Origin: Anaerolineales bacterium
GTDB lineage: Bacteria; Chloroflexota; Anaerolineae; 4572-78; J111
Length of the DNA: 64,000 nucleotides
Assembly: GCA_020634855.1 (NCBI GenBank)
Contig: JACKAU010000017.1
Location: forward strand, 114,564-178,563
Reading direction: 5' to 3'
The notes under the pieces were generated by a model that worked only from the letters and a program-made list of their open reading frames with translations, had not been told where the DNA came from and searched no databases. The position numbers and the translations under genes were made by a program. This document shows positions 16,063 through 26,205 of the stretch, one piece after another. How positions within the stretch are numbered: the first letter of the stretch is position 1; the number at the start of each line of letters is the position of its first letter.

Positions 16063-17121
16063 ATGATGCCAAACCATTTTGAATTGGGTCTCTACACCTT
16101 TGCCGAGTTAACCCCCGATCCCCGCACGGGCCATCGCATTAGCCCGGCGCAGCGGCTGCAATATCTCTTGGAACGGGTTGAGTTGGCCGAACAAGTGGGG
16201 CTGGACGTGATCGGTCTGGGGGAACACCACCGGCCGGATTTCGTGTCATCGGCCCCTGAGGTGATTCTGGCAGCGGCCGCGGCCCGCACTAAATCGATTC
16301 GCCTCAGCACTGCGGTCACGATCCTCAGCTCCGATGATCCGGTGCGAGTCTTTCAACGCTTCGCCACGCTGGATCTGATTTCGAATGGTCGGGCCGAAAT
16401 TATGGCCGGGCGGGGGTCGTTTATCGAGTCCTTTCCCCTATTCGGCTACGATCTGCGCGATTACAACGAACTCTTCGCCGAAAAGCTGGACCTGCTCCTG
16501 CACCTGCGCGACGCAGAACACGTCACCTGGTCGGGCCGGCATCGACCGCCGCTGGAGGGTCAGGGCGTCTATCCCCGCCCGCTCCAAGAAAAGTTGCCGA
16601 TTTGGATTGCCGTCGGCGGCACCCCACAATCGGTCGTGCGCGCCGCCGGGCTGGGCCTGCCCCTGGCGCTGGCCATCATTGGCGGTTTTCCAGAGCAGTT
16701 TACCCCCCTGGTCAACCTTTACCGGCAGGCGGCGACTGAAGCCGGACACAACCCCGCCCAATTGGCCGTGAGCGTTAACTCGCACGGCTTCATTGCCGAT
16801 GACCGGCAGCAGGCGCTGGACGCAGCCTTCCCTTACTTTGAGCAAACCATGAACAAGATCGGTCGCGAGCGGGGCTGGCCGCCCATGACCAGAGCGCAAT
16901 ACGACGCCTCCGCCGTACTGCGCGGAGCGAACTTCATCGGCACGCCTGACGACGTCATCGAGAAGATTCTGTGGCAGCACGAAATCTTTGGTCACCAACG
17001 CTTCTTGCTTATGATGACTATCGGCACGATGCCCCACCAGCAAGTCATGCACGCTATCGAGTTGTATGGCACCAAAGTCGCGCCTGTGGTCCGCGCTGAG
17101 ATTGCTCGGCGCAATGCGTGA
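16063..17121 (+). CDS. LLM-class flavin-dependent oxidoreductase
   Basis: A 352-aa bacterial-luciferase-like (TIM barrel) monooxygenase that uses FMN or F420. Visible are GLYTFAEL at the N-terminus, GLGEHHRPDF, RLSTAVTILSSDDPVRVFQRFATLD in pieces, GRGSFIESF and PIWIAVGGTPQS. The start at 16063 is chosen because AAAGGAG precedes it and the family N-terminus begins there. An upstream extension to 15919 has no similarity. The cofactor and substrate cannot be fixed from sequence. Confidence 0.92.
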   Translation: MMPNHFELGLYTFAELTPDPRTGHRISPAQRLQYLLERVELAEQVGLDVIGLGEHHRPDFVSSAPEVILAAAAARTKSIRLSTAVTILSSDDPVRVFQRFATLDLISNGRAEIMAGRGSFIESFPLFGYDLRDYNELFAEKLDLLLHLRDAEHVTWSGRHRPPLEGQGVYPRPLQEKLPIWIAVGGTPQSVVRAAGLGLPLALAIIGGFPEQFTPLVNLYRQAATEAGHNPAQLAVSVNSHGFIADDRQQALDAAFPYFEQTMNKIGRERGWPPMTRAQYDASAVLRGANFIGTPDDVIEKILWQHEIFGHQRFLLMMTIGTMPHQQVMHAIELYGTKVAPVVRAEIARRNA

Positions 17122-17195
17122 AGGAGTCGCAACTGAGTTTACGATAGCATTTGCTAACGGACATCTCCTTGATTTACCCAGATTTCTGCGCCCCC

Positions 17196-17285
17196 GACGG
17201 CAGACCGCCGACCGTTGACCGCCAAACTCCAACGAACGTGTCTATTTTTCAGCGGTCTGCGGTCAGCTAACGGCGGTCTACTGGC
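17196..17285. repeat. Inverted repeat of GACCGCCG words
   Basis: The left arm (17196-17223) reads CAGACCGCCGACCGTTGACC. The right arm (17252-17285) reads GCGGTCTGCGGTCAGCTAAC, then GGCGGTCTACTGG. The arms are shifted reverse complements made of CGGTC words. It lies between convergent LLM and SDR genes. Confidence 0.7.
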
Positions 17286-17335
17286 TCAACGGCAATTTTG
17301 GAGGCTTCATATCTATCAAATTGAAAACGTGTCCG

Positions 17336-18154
17336 TTAGCAAGTCGATAGCATCCGCTCTTTTACACCGGCCACAAAAGCATCATCGCCAATCTGCTGCC
17401 GCATACCGTACACTTGCTCGGCATCCGGCCCGATCAGGTAGCGCAACTGGGTTTTGCCGTCGGTGGCGGCGTTGTAAATCCCCTCCGCCAGGAAATCAGC
17501 CGTGTTGGCGGCCAAGCCGGACTTCCCTTGGTTGGCCTGGAATTTACCCAGAGCCTCATTATAAGCCGTCAAGCCTTCTTCGACGGCGAAGACCATCGAC
17601 CGCCCGGCAAAATCGGTATCCACGCCGCCCGGTTCGATGATTTTGACCCGAATACCCAACTCGCCGAGTTCGTAAGCCAGCGATTCCGAAAACCCCTCAA
17701 CCGCCCATTTGGTGCTGTGATACAGGCTGAGAAACGGAAATGTGACTCGCCCGCCGATAGAGGACACATTCAAAAACAAGCCGGCCTTATTGGCCCGGAA
17801 ATGAGGCAAAAAGGCCCGGGTGACGCTCATCAAGCCAAAAACATTGGTCGCGAACTGTCGCTGAATTTGTTCCGCCGTGGTCGCCTCGAACGGCCCGGCC
17901 ACAGCGTAACCGGCATTGTTCAACACGACATCCACCGTGCCGAAATCGCGCAGGATTTGTTGGGTGGCGTTGGCAATGGACGCTTCATCGGTCACATCCA
18001 AAGCATACAGCGAGACGTTGTCAAGCTGGTTCAACTCGATTTCATTTTCCGGCCGGCGCATGGTGGCGGCCACTTTCCAGCCTTTTTCGGCAAAATATTT
18101 GGCCGTTGCTTTGCCGATACCACTGCTCGATCCGGTGATAACAATCGTTTTCAT
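17336..18154 (-). CDS. Short-chain dehydrogenase/reductase
   Basis: A 272-aa classical SDR with TGSSSGIG cofactor motif near residue 7-14, NNAGYA, the catalytic Ser in NVSSIGG, and YHSTKWAVEG carrying the Tyr-x3-Lys pair. The start at 18154 follows GAAGGAGAC; the upstream extension to 18259 lacks similarity. It is divergent from an AraC-type regulator, which probably controls it. The substrate is unknown. A tail-like remnant of a paralogue lies at 13106. Confidence 0.93.
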   Translation of the reverse strand: MKTIVITGSSSGIGKATAKYFAEKGWKVAATMRRPENEIELNQLDNVSLYALDVTDEASIANATQQILRDFGTVDVVLNNAGYAVAGPFEATTAEQIQRQFATNVFGLMSVTRAFLPHFRANKAGLFLNVSSIGGRVTFPFLSLYHSTKWAVEGFSESLAYELGELGIRVKIIEPGGVDTDFAGRSMVFAVEEGLTAYNEALGKFQANQGKSGLAANTADFLAEGIYNAATDGKTQLRYLIGPDAEQVYGMRQQIGDDAFVAGVKERMLSTC

Positions 18155-18336
18155 GAGTTTGTCTCCTTCATTGCTGAAATGATCAGTGCTGTTAACATTA
18201 TCATTGTAGTTTTTTCGTCCGAAGAAATGAATACATAAATGTTCGGAACCCTTGCACAATCGTCCGGTATCTCGATAAAACAGTTGTTAGGCCGGCTGAT
18301 TTTGGTTATACTGTTAGCGAAAACAGGAGACAGCCA

Positions 18337-19218
18337 ATGGCGTATCGAACCGATAAACTTAGGAAGCTCGCGGCCCTGGTGGAACAGCATACTGTCCAGG
18401 AGGGGGTAAGCTATACCGGCATTGAGAGCCTGGGCACGTTTAAAGCCGCCTCCACCCGGATGCGGATGCCCGATTATTACGAGCCGGCGATTGTGATGGT
18501 GGCGCAGGGCAAAAAACGATGTTATATCGGCAACCAAACCTACGAATACGGGGCTGGGGACTACTTGATTTTGTTTTTACCGATGTCTTTGGATGTAGAA
18601 ATTGTGAACGCCAGCCCCGATCACCCTTTTTTGGCAGCCGGTGTTCGGATCGACCTGGGGCGGTTGGCCGATGTGTTGCTGAGGATCGAACGGGTCGAGG
18701 GGGGTGTGACCAAACCGGTTTCGACCGATCCCTCTGGCATATTTTCGGCCTCGTTGAGCGACAACTTGCTTGACCCGACTATCCGGCTGTTGGAATCGCT
18801 GGCCAATCCCCGCGACGCCGCCATTTTGGGCGATTTGATAGTCGATGAGATTTACTATCGCATCCTCTGCGATGAACGGGGCGGCGACCTGAGAACATTC
18901 TTACAACAGCGGGGGCAAATTCAGCGAGTGGCCAAAGCGGTGCAATACATCCATCAAAATCTCAAGGAGCCGGTGTCGGTCGAAAAACTGGCCGATATGG
19001 TTCATATGAGCCGAACCAGCTTTTACGAGAACTTCAAAGAGGTCATGCACGTCTCGCCCTTGCAGTATGCCAAGTCGGTGAAACTGGTCAAGGCCCAAAC
19101 GCTTATCAAAGAGGGCAAAAATGCCAGCGAAGCGGGCTATCTGGTCGGCTACAACAGCCCCGCCCAGTTCAGCCGCGAGTACAAACGCCATTTTGGGTTT
19201 GTCCCCTCGGCCACATAA
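18337..19218 (+). CDS. AraC family regulator with AraC_N cupin
   Basis: A 293-aa regulator. The N-terminal AraC_N-type cupin (about 20-180) has YEPAIVMVAQGKKRCYIG and YEYGAGDYLI. The C-terminal double helix-turn-helix (about 195-290) has VEKLADMVHMSRTSFYENFKEV and GYNSPAQFSREYKRHFG, read in pieces. The start follows AGGAG. It is divergent from the SDR across 182 bp, a common regulator-target layout. Confidence 0.94.
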   Translation: MAYRTDKLRKLAALVEQHTVQEGVSYTGIESLGTFKAASTRMRMPDYYEPAIVMVAQGKKRCYIGNQTYEYGAGDYLILFLPMSLDVEIVNASPDHPFLAAGVRIDLGRLADVLLRIERVEGGVTKPVSTDPSGIFSASLSDNLLDPTIRLLESLANPRDAAILGDLIVDEIYYRILCDERGGDLRTFLQQRGQIQRVAKAVQYIHQNLKEPVSVEKLADMVHMSRTSFYENFKEVMHVSPLQYAKSVKLVKAQTLIKEGKNASEAGYLVGYNSPAQFSREYKRHFGFVPSAT

Positions 19219-19740
19219 GCGACTTGGTTTTTGAAAATCAAAACAACCGGTGTTTCCGCCGGAATCGACACGTTTCTAACGTAAACAACGTCGTCGCCAA
19301 CAAAGATGCCTTAAATTCAGCAGATTTGCCGTCCTCGACGGCGCAAGACACTTCTATTTCCCGCACGCAGCGCTCGCGGGTAGCAATAAACCTAACGTCC
19401 ACCTCTCGCTGACCACAGACCGCCGCCAACCCGGTGTGCTCGTTGATATGCAGCGGTCACCGGACGGTCGTCTACGGTCATGGAGCAGAGCGAGCGGGAG
19501 TAATTCGAGGCTACGTTTGCTGGCAAAGAACCAGAATCGGGATTAACTTGCCGATCCGTTTCCAGGCGAGTCTTCCAGTGCCCAAACAGATGGCTGAACT
19601 TTTTTGAAAATCTGAACCTGTTCAGCCGTCTGTTTGGACAAGGTCTGCCAGATTTCGTTGCTTATCTTTTATTGTTTGTGCCTAACTTGACGGTCACAAG
19701 GAACGGTTGCTTCGACGAATACCTATCCAACCGCTACGGA
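19219..19740. other. Intergenic gap with degenerate inverted repeat
   Basis: There is no convincing gene in 522 bp. Around 19408-19483 there are CTGACCACAGACCGCCG and CAGCGGTCACCGGACGGTC, weak reverse complements using the same CGGTC/GACCG words as 17196-17285. Confidence 0.5.
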
Positions 19741-20511
19741 TCAGGGTAGGGCTTTAGCGTTAGCCGATTGCCACCATCGATAGTGCGTCGATCGTAGTTC
19801 TTCACGTGAGGGGAAGGGATAATAAACCAAATTTTCAGTATTGCCCACAAAAATACCGTTTTTAATCGTACGGTACGGGAAAACAACCGACCCCGTCCGG
19901 GTGACCATTTTGTTTTGAACTTCTTTCTCATTCAAACTGATCAAACATTCACGTAAATGGTTGATATTGGCGTAAGGTAAATCGCGGACGGCCCCAAATT
20001 CAGGATCTTCGGCCAGCTCACCCAGTTGCAGTTCGACAAAAGCGATGGCCGGCAAATGGATCAGGCTGGACGGATCGTGCGTAATCATTTCATAAAAACT
20101 GCGGGGATCTTTGGTGCTAACCACTGAAGGATGCACCGGGGCGATTTCCTGATAAAAATGTAAGTTTTCGGGTGACTCCGGGATATTAGGGTCGATATCC
20201 AGACCCAGTACTGAACCGTAGGCTGTAACGAGATATAGCTTGCGAAAAACATCAGTGGGAACATGTTCTAAAATACGATAAGTGGAGATGTAAACGGATT
20301 TTTTGGGAGTACCATCCGGATGGGGAACGCAGCGTTCAAGCCCATCTTCAATGCGAAAAAAATCACTGCGGAAATTGGGGTCAAGCTCAATAAACATCGC
20401 TTCGCCGCGCTGTTTGCTATGAGAACCAACAGCATAGTAACTTCCAAATTCTTCAGGGGATAGCATTGACGCGATAAGCGCCTCTGGAATTAATGATAAA
20501 TACAGATGCAT
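19741..20511 (-). CDS. Conserved-looking protein of unknown function
   Basis: A 256-aa soluble protein with no signal peptide or membrane helix. I do not recognise the family. It has an even mix of helices and strands, several aromatic-Pro motifs (YYPFPSREELRSTHYRWW near the C-terminus), and ELDPNFRSDFF and IAFVELQLGELAED segments. The start follows GAGAGGAG 6-10 nt upstream. It stands alone, convergent with nothing nearby, with gaps of more than 400 bp on both sides. Coding is supported by length, the ribosome site and protein-like composition. Confidence 0.75.
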   Translation of the reverse strand: MHLYLSLIPEALIASMLSPEEFGSYYAVGSHSKQRGEAMFIELDPNFRSDFFRIEDGLERCVPHPDGTPKKSVYISTYRILEHVPTDVFRKLYLVTAYGSVLGLDIDPNIPESPENLHFYQEIAPVHPSVVSTKDPRSFYEMITHDPSSLIHLPAIAFVELQLGELAEDPEFGAVRDLPYANINHLRECLISLNEKEVQNKMVTRTGSVVFPYRTIKNGIFVGNTENLVYYPFPSREELRSTHYRWWQSANAKALP

Positions 20512-20951
20512 GGTTATAGCTCCTCTCTCGTTGAGATATTAAGTTTTGCCATAGGTACCTTAGAAAACATTTCGAATTTGTAGAAGCCAATCTTTATGAT
20601 TTCTGTGTAGGGTGGGCTACCATTATCCAAAATATTATCTAAAAAACTACAGAGTTAAGTAATTTGAAATCGACGCTAATATTACTCATTTTTGCCAGCA
20701 TAGCAAGATTTATACGGAATTGAGTCACCCATAGATGTAAAAGATGCCACCGTGAGACCCTGTTTTTACTTCAACGCTTTCCTACCTCAATTTCGGGCAA
20801 ATAAGCCCTTTGTATTTTTAACATCCCATATATGATATAATATAGGCAATTCTACTTGTCAACCCTCGATTTGTTGGTTGTCCATGGTCACACCAGAGAT
20901 GTGTAGTATTTGTGGTAAAATCAATTAGAATAGATTTGCAAAGGTGCAGCG
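20512..20951. other. Intergenic gap before hybrid kinase
   Basis: 440 bp with no gene. It is AT-rich. TATAAT at 20836-20841 could be a -10 box, but no good -35 is visible at the right distance. Confidence 0.4.
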
Positions 20952-23900
20952 ATGAGCCACGACCCTAAGAAAAAGGCTGTAGAAAGTATCCCTTATCGTG
21001 CTTCAGAAGAATTGTTTCAAGCTCTATTTGAACAGACGATCGATGGCATTTTTATCGCGGATCAGCACGGACGTTATGTTGAAGCCAACCGGCGTAGCTG
21101 CGAGATGTTGGGCTACACTCGTGAGGAAATATTGAACCTCTCTTGGCCAGACTTGATCCCGGCCAAGGACCTGGCCCGCTATTATCGACAACTAGATGTG
21201 TTGAGGGCGGGTAAAACCCTCCTCGAAGAATGTTCTCTGCGCCGCAAAGATGGGCGCTTACTCCCCGTCGAAATTAGCACTCAGATCCTGGCAGATGGTC
21301 ATTTTTTGGGGATAGTGCGCGACATCACCGAGCGTAGGAAAACAACAAAAGCTTTGCAGGAGAGTCAGGCACTATTATCGCAGGCGGAAGAGGTCGCGCG
21401 ATCAGGGACATTTGATTGGGACCTCATGACTAATACCGCCAAATGGTCCCCCGGCATGCACCGGCTGTTTGAAATCCCTGTCGAACAGTTCAATGGCGAC
21501 CCCGCCACAGTTTTGAGCGTCGTCCACCCTGATGATGTGAACAAACTGGCTCAGACCCTCCAGGATATCATCAGAGAAAAAAAGGCTGAAAGCCACATCG
21601 AATACCGGATCGTACCACCCAGCGGAACCACACGCCACATCTGGGCCCAAGGCACGCTGGTGCTGGACGAAAACGAGGTCGTCACGCGAATGATTGGTGT
21701 TTGTCACGACATCACCGAGCGCAAGCGGGCAGAGGAGGTACTGCAAAAAAGCCATGAGGAATTGCGGGTATTTTTCTCGCAAACGATTGATGGCTGTTTT
21801 TTTATGATGCTGGACGAACCCGTGCCCTGGCATGAAACAACCGACCGGGAGAAAACATTGGATTACGTCTTCGCCCACCAGCATATTACTCAAATCAATG
21901 ACGCCATGCTGGCGCAGTATGGCGCCACGCGTGAGCAAATGCTGAAGCTCACGCCTAACGACTTCTTCAAACACAACCTCGCGCATGGTCGAGATCTTTG
22001 GCGACGCTTCTTCGATGCAGGCAAGATTCGCCTCGAGAGCGACGAGCGCAAGCTGGATGGAACGCCCATGTGGATCGAGGGCGAATACATCGTCCTCTAC
22101 GACTCAGAGGGGCGAATTACCGGTCACTTTGGCATCCAACGCGTCATCACCGAACGCAAGCAGATGGAGGCAGAACGTCAGGCCCATCTACATTTCTTTG
22201 AAAGTATGGATCAGATCAATCGAGCCATGCAGGGGACCAATGATCTTGAGCAGATGATGAGCGATGTCCTCGATGTTGTCCTGACCATCTTCGATTGTGA
22301 CCGAGCGAGTCTGGTCCATCCATGCGATCCGGAGGCAGCTTCGTGGCGGGTGCCAATGGAGCGGACCCGGCCGGAATATCCCGGCGCCCACGATTTAGGA
22401 GGTGAGATAGCCATGGATCCGGATGTCGCCCAGGCGTTCCGAATTTTGAGGACCTCAAACGGCCCGGTGAAATTTGGCTTAGAGTATGAGTACCCATTGC
22501 GGCCAATAGCGCATCGTTTTAGCGTCCAATGCATTATGGCGATGGCGTTGTACCCCAAAGGGGATAAGCCATGGGAGTTCGTAATGCACCAATGCGCTTT
22601 CTCACGGGGTTGGACACCACACGAGGAGCAGCTTTTCCAGGAAATCGGCCGGCGGCTGACCGATGCATTGACCAGTCTGATGGCGTTTCGCAATTTGTGC
22701 GAAAGTGAGAAGAAATTGGCCGAGGCCGAGCGCATCGCCCACGTGGGCTACTGGGAGTATGATCTCGAGACGGATCGCCTCATTTGGTCAGACGAAACCT
22801 ACCGTATCTTGGGGCTACGTCCGCAAGAACGCATCCTCAGCCTAACCCAGTTTGTGGAACTAATTCACCCTGAAGATCGGCAGCGCGTAGACCAAGCCAT
22901 AACCAAGGTCCTGTCACAGGATACCCCACGTTACGATGCCGAATACCGCATAATCTGGCCCAATGGCGAAGTGCGGTACGTTCACAGTCAGGGGGATGCG
23001 ATGAGGGATGAGACCGGCCAGATTCGTCGTATGTTCGGCACCAAGCAAGATATCACCGAACGCCGGCAAGTGGAGGACGAACTCCGGGCGAGTGAGGCCC
23101 GCTTCCGTACCTTCGTAGACCACGGGACCGATGCCTTTTTCCTGCATAATGCCGAGGGCGCCATTTTGGATGTGAACCGTTGGGCGTGCGGGAGCCTGGG
23201 CTACACCCGTGAGGAACTGATTGGGATGCTCCCGTATGAATTAGATGCGGAGATCGACCAAACTTTCTTCGACCAGTTAAGGATCCGGCTAAACGCCGGG
23301 GAAGTGGTGACATTTGACTCTAGTCACCGTCGGAAGGATGGAACTGTGTTCCCGGTTGAGGTCCGCATCCGGGCGTTCTGGCATAACCAGCGCCGGTTTG
23401 GCGTCTCTCTGGTTCGGGATATTACGGAACGCAAGCAGGCGCAGGAGGCGTTGACTCTGTTTCGCTCGCTCATCGATTATGCGCATGACGCTATTGAGGT
23501 CATTGACCCGGAAACAGGGTGCTTTCTCGATGTGAATGAGCAAGCCTGTTTGGCCCACGGCTACACGCGTGAGGAGTTTCTGGCTCTAACTGTCCCCGAG
23601 ATCAACCCCATAGTGGCTGCCCGATCTTGGCAGGTAACCATGGACGATTTGAGGCGCTCCGGTTCCTTGGTCCGCGAGAGTCAGCATCGGCGTAAGGATG
23701 GTTCAGTCTTTCCAGTTGAAATCAATATCAATTACATCCGCCTGGACCGCGATTATGTGCTCGCGGTGGTGCGTGACATCACGGAGCGCAAACAACTGGA
23801 AGCGGAAAACGAACGACTGACGACTCAATTCTACCAGGCCCAAAAAATGGAAGCCGTCGGTCGGTTAGCCGGAGGTATTGCCCACGATTTCAATAACCTG

Positions 23901-24962
23901 CTGGTACCGATTATTGGCTACATCGAGTTGAACCTGATCGATTTAGCCCCTGACAGTAAACTGTATGCTGATTTAATCCAGGTTCGAAAAGCGGCCGACC
24001 GCGCCGCCGACTTAACCCGCCAAATTCTGGCCTTTAGCCGGCAACAGGTCTTGGAACTAAGCCTACTAGACTTTAATCTGGTTATTGCAGAATTCAAGAA
24101 AATGCTCCAACGGTTAATTGGCGAAGATATTGAATTACAAACCTTTCTTGCACCAACCCTTGACCCCATCAAAGCTGACAAAGGGCAACTGGAACAAGTT
24201 TTGATGAATTTGGCAATCAACTCCCGTGACGCCATGCCGACCGGGGGTAAGCTTACCATCGAAACCGCCAACGCGTTTTTGGATGAGATTTATGTGGGCA
24301 AATATGCCGGCGACCTGATGCCAGGCCCCTATGTTATGATGGCCATGAGTGACACCGGTCATGGCATTGACGCGAAAATACAAAAACGTATTTTTGATCC
24401 ATTCTTCACCACAAAAGAGAGTGGTCAAGGCACCGGGTTAGGTTTGGCCACGGTTTTTGGGATTATCAAACAGCATCAAGGGCATGTTCTGGTTTATAGC
24501 GAACCGGGGAACGGCACAACCTTTAAAATTTACCTACCCAAAGCCCATCAGACTCACCAAACGATTATCTCTACCTCAAAAGTGCCTCCCTTCATGAAAG
24601 GCACGGAAACGGTACTTGTCGTAGAAGATGAGGAGATAGTCCGCAAACTGGTATGTGAAACACTCGAGGCTCACGGCTATGATGTTATTGAAGCCCCAAG
24701 CCCCGCCGACGGCCTTGATCTGGCCTTAAGCCAGGCCACTATCCATCTACTGGTAACCGATGTCATTATGCCCAAGATGAACGGCAAAGAACTTTACCAG
24801 AAGATGAGGGCTATCCATCCAAATAGTAAAGTTTTATATATGTCAGGGTACACCAATAATGTGATCGTTCATCACGGTATTTTGGATGAAGGTATCAACT
24901 TTCTACCAAAGCCCTTCACGGTTCATCACCTTACCCGAAAAGTTAGAGAGATTTTGGATTGA
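20952..24962 (+). CDS. Multi-PAS hybrid histidine kinase with receiver
   Basis: A 1336-aa sensor without membrane helices, so probably cytoplasmic. Order: PAS domains at about 17-130, 140-255 and 265-395; a GAF-like domain (about 410-565); three more PAS/PAC units (about 580-950), each closed by DITERK; HisKA with H978 in GGIAHDFNNLL; HATPase_c (about 1070-1195, GQGTGLGLATVFGI); and a C-terminal receiver with D1270 in VTDVIMPKMNG. The start follows AAAGGTG. Phosphate probably passes to the receiver and then to other proteins; lone receivers lie at 27176 and 27577. The signal is unknown; a redox, light or small-ligand cue is possible. Confidence 0.95.
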   Translation: MSHDPKKKAVESIPYRASEELFQALFEQTIDGIFIADQHGRYVEANRRSCEMLGYTREEILNLSWPDLIPAKDLARYYRQLDVLRAGKTLLEECSLRRKDGRLLPVEISTQILADGHFLGIVRDITERRKTTKALQESQALLSQAEEVARSGTFDWDLMTNTAKWSPGMHRLFEIPVEQFNGDPATVLSVVHPDDVNKLAQTLQDIIREKKAESHIEYRIVPPSGTTRHIWAQGTLVLDENEVVTRMIGVCHDITERKRAEEVLQKSHEELRVFFSQTIDGCFFMMLDEPVPWHETTDREKTLDYVFAHQHITQINDAMLAQYGATREQMLKLTPNDFFKHNLAHGRDLWRRFFDAGKIRLESDERKLDGTPMWIEGEYIVLYDSEGRITGHFGIQRVITERKQMEAERQAHLHFFESMDQINRAMQGTNDLEQMMSDVLDVVLTIFDCDRASLVHPCDPEAASWRVPMERTRPEYPGAHDLGGEIAMDPDVAQAFRILRTSNGPVKFGLEYEYPLRPIAHRFSVQCIMAMALYPKGDKPWEFVMHQCAFSRGWTPHEEQLFQEIGRRLTDALTSLMAFRNLCESEKKLAEAERIAHVGYWEYDLETDRLIWSDETYRILGLRPQERILSLTQFVELIHPEDRQRVDQAITKVLSQDTPRYDAEYRIIWPNGEVRYVHSQGDAMRDETGQIRRMFGTKQDITERRQVEDELRASEARFRTFVDHGTDAFFLHNAEGAILDVNRWACGSLGYTREELIGMLPYELDAEIDQTFFDQLRIRLNAGEVVTFDSSHRRKDGTVFPVEVRIRAFWHNQRRFGVSLVRDITERKQAQEALTLFRSLIDYAHDAIEVIDPETGCFLDVNEQACLAHGYTREEFLALTVPEINPIVAARSWQVTMDDLRRSGSLVRESQHRRKDGSVFPVEININYIRLDRDYVLAVVRDITERKQLEAENERLTTQFYQAQKMEAVGRLAGGIAHDFNNLLVPIIGYIELNLIDLAPDSKLYADLIQVRKAADRAADLTRQILAFSRQQVLELSLLDFNLVIAEFKKMLQRLIGEDIELQTFLAPTLDPIKADKGQLEQVLMNLAINSRDAMPTGGKLTIETANAFLDEIYVGKYAGDLMPGPYVMMAMSDTGHGIDAKIQKRIFDPFFTTKESGQGTGLGLATVFGIIKQHQGHVLVYSEPGNGTTFKIYLPKAHQTHQTIISTSKVPPFMKGTETVLVVEDEEIVRKLVCETLEAHGYDVIEAPSPADGLDLALSQATIHLLVTDVIMPKMNGKELYQKMRAIHPNSKVLYMSGYTNNVIVHHGILDEGINFLPKPFTVHHLTRKVREILD

Positions 24963-24987
24963 GGAAGGTCGTTCCTCGTATGTTGTT

Positions 24988-25917
24988 TTATTGGCGGGGT
25001 AAATCAGTTAAAACGGCTTGTAGCGTTTCATCCAACGGGGCCTCGAATTGGAGCGGCTCGTTAGTGCGGGGGTGCCGGAAGCTGAGTCGCCAGGCGTGCA
25101 GAAAATGGCGCTCGAGTCCCAGCCGGTTACGGCGGCGACCGTAGACCGTGTCACCCACCACGGGACAACCTAACCAAGCCAGGTGCACCCGAATTTGGTG
25201 GGTTCGCCCGGTTTCCAAACCGATTTCCAACAAGCTGTAATCGACATAGAATTCAAGCACCTTAAAGTGGGTGCGGGCCGGTTTGCCGTCGGCGCGAGGC
25301 GCGAACTTTTGACGATGGCGCGGATCACGGCCCAGCGGCACGTCGATGACGCCTTCGGGGGCCTCGGGCTGCCCGTGGACCAAGGCCAGGTAGATCTTGT
25401 CGACCGTCCGCGCTTTAAACTGCCGTTGAAGGTGGCGCAAGGCGTCCGGCGTGCGGGCGATGACAATCAGGCCGGAGGTATCCTGATCGAGCCGGTGAAC
25501 GATGCCGGGGCGGGTGGTCGATTCGGTTCCTGGTTTGGACATTTCAGCCAGATCAGGATAACGGGCCAGTAAGGCATTAACCAAGGTGCCGCTGGTGTGA
25601 CCGTGGGCGGGATGAACGACCAGCCCGGCCGGTTTATTGACCATAATTAGGTCGGCATCTTCAAATACAATATCGAGCGGTATATTTTCCGGTGAAGGGA
25701 GAGTCGTGGTTACGGGGGGTAACTGCAAAGTAATGAGGTCGCCCGGTTGAACGGCGCTGTTCGGTTTAACCGGACGATTGTCGACTAAAACTTTATTTTG
25801 TTGAATTAGTTTTTTCAGTTGGGAGCGAGATAAATCAGGAAATTCCTGGGCCAGATAGTGATCCAGGCGCGGAGACGGCCGATCGACTTGCAGGTGAATC
25901 TCGCGTTCGGCAGACAT
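24988..25917 (-). CDS. rluD: RluA/RluD-type 23S rRNA pseudouridine synthase
   Basis: A 309-aa enzyme that converts uridine to pseudouridine in 23S rRNA. An N-terminal S4 RNA-binding domain (about 13-70, RLDHYLAQEFPDLSRSQLKKLI in pieces) is followed by the catalytic domain, with HRLDQDTSG (141-149, catalytic D144) and a later RTHQIRVHLAWLG segment. It is the last gene of the lspA-small ORF-rluD group. The RluD subtype is inferred from S4 presence, length and the lspA neighbourhood. Confidence 0.93.
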   Translation of the reverse strand: MSAEREIHLQVDRPSPRLDHYLAQEFPDLSRSQLKKLIQQNKVLVDNRPVKPNSAVQPGDLITLQLPPVTTTLPSPENIPLDIVFEDADLIMVNKPAGLVVHPAHGHTSGTLVNALLARYPDLAEMSKPGTESTTRPGIVHRLDQDTSGLIVIARTPDALRHLQRQFKARTVDKIYLALVHGQPEAPEGVIDVPLGRDPRHRQKFAPRADGKPARTHFKVLEFYVDYSLLEIGLETGRTHQIRVHLAWLGCPVVGDTVYGRRRNRLGLERHFLHAWRLSFRHPRTNEPLQFEAPLDETLQAVLTDLPRQ

Positions 25918-25923
25918 AGGAGG

Positions 25924-26205
25924 TTAGGGCTGCTGCTGTTTGCGAACTTTATCCAGGGCGTGTAAGGCAATACTGGAGCGCGTGCCCCCGGATTGCTGGA
26001 AGGCTCGCCGGCGTTGAACCAGGCGATGATCAACCAGCAGCTTAACCGGGAAGGCGTGACGATCAACGTGCGCTGTTGATCGCTGGCGAAAGCCAAAAAC
26101 CAAGTGTCGCACTTGTTGGCCGAGGTCGCCTGCTTTTTGACCATAGTTTTTGATCTTATCGAAAACTTTTTCACGTAAGACAGTCGGCTTAAGTCGTTTT
26201 TTCAT
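25924..26205 (-). CDS. Small basic protein between lspA and rluD
   Basis: A 93-aa, strongly basic frame. Its ATG overlaps the lspA stop (ATGA), and it ends 7 nt before rluD, so it sits as a translationally coupled middle gene. The N-terminal half (VLREKVFDKIKNYGQKAGDLG) looks like a normal helix. The C-terminal half is Arg/His/Gln-rich and less protein-like, so a frameshift or a chance frame is possible. No family recognised. Confidence 0.5.
   Translation of the reverse strand: MKKRLKPTVLREKVFDKIKNYGQKAGDLGQQVRHLVFGFRQRSTAHVDRHAFPVKLLVDHRLVQRRRAFQQSGGTRSSIALHALDKVRKQQQP

Noticed and set aside
17414..18238. Plus-strand frame of 274 codons
   Set aside because: Shadow of the SDR, which has cofactor and catalytic motifs and a good start on the other strand.
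20836..20841. TATAAT as promoter of the hybrid kinase
   Set aside because: No plausible -35 box at 16-18 nt, in an AT-rich gap where TATAAT is expected by chance.
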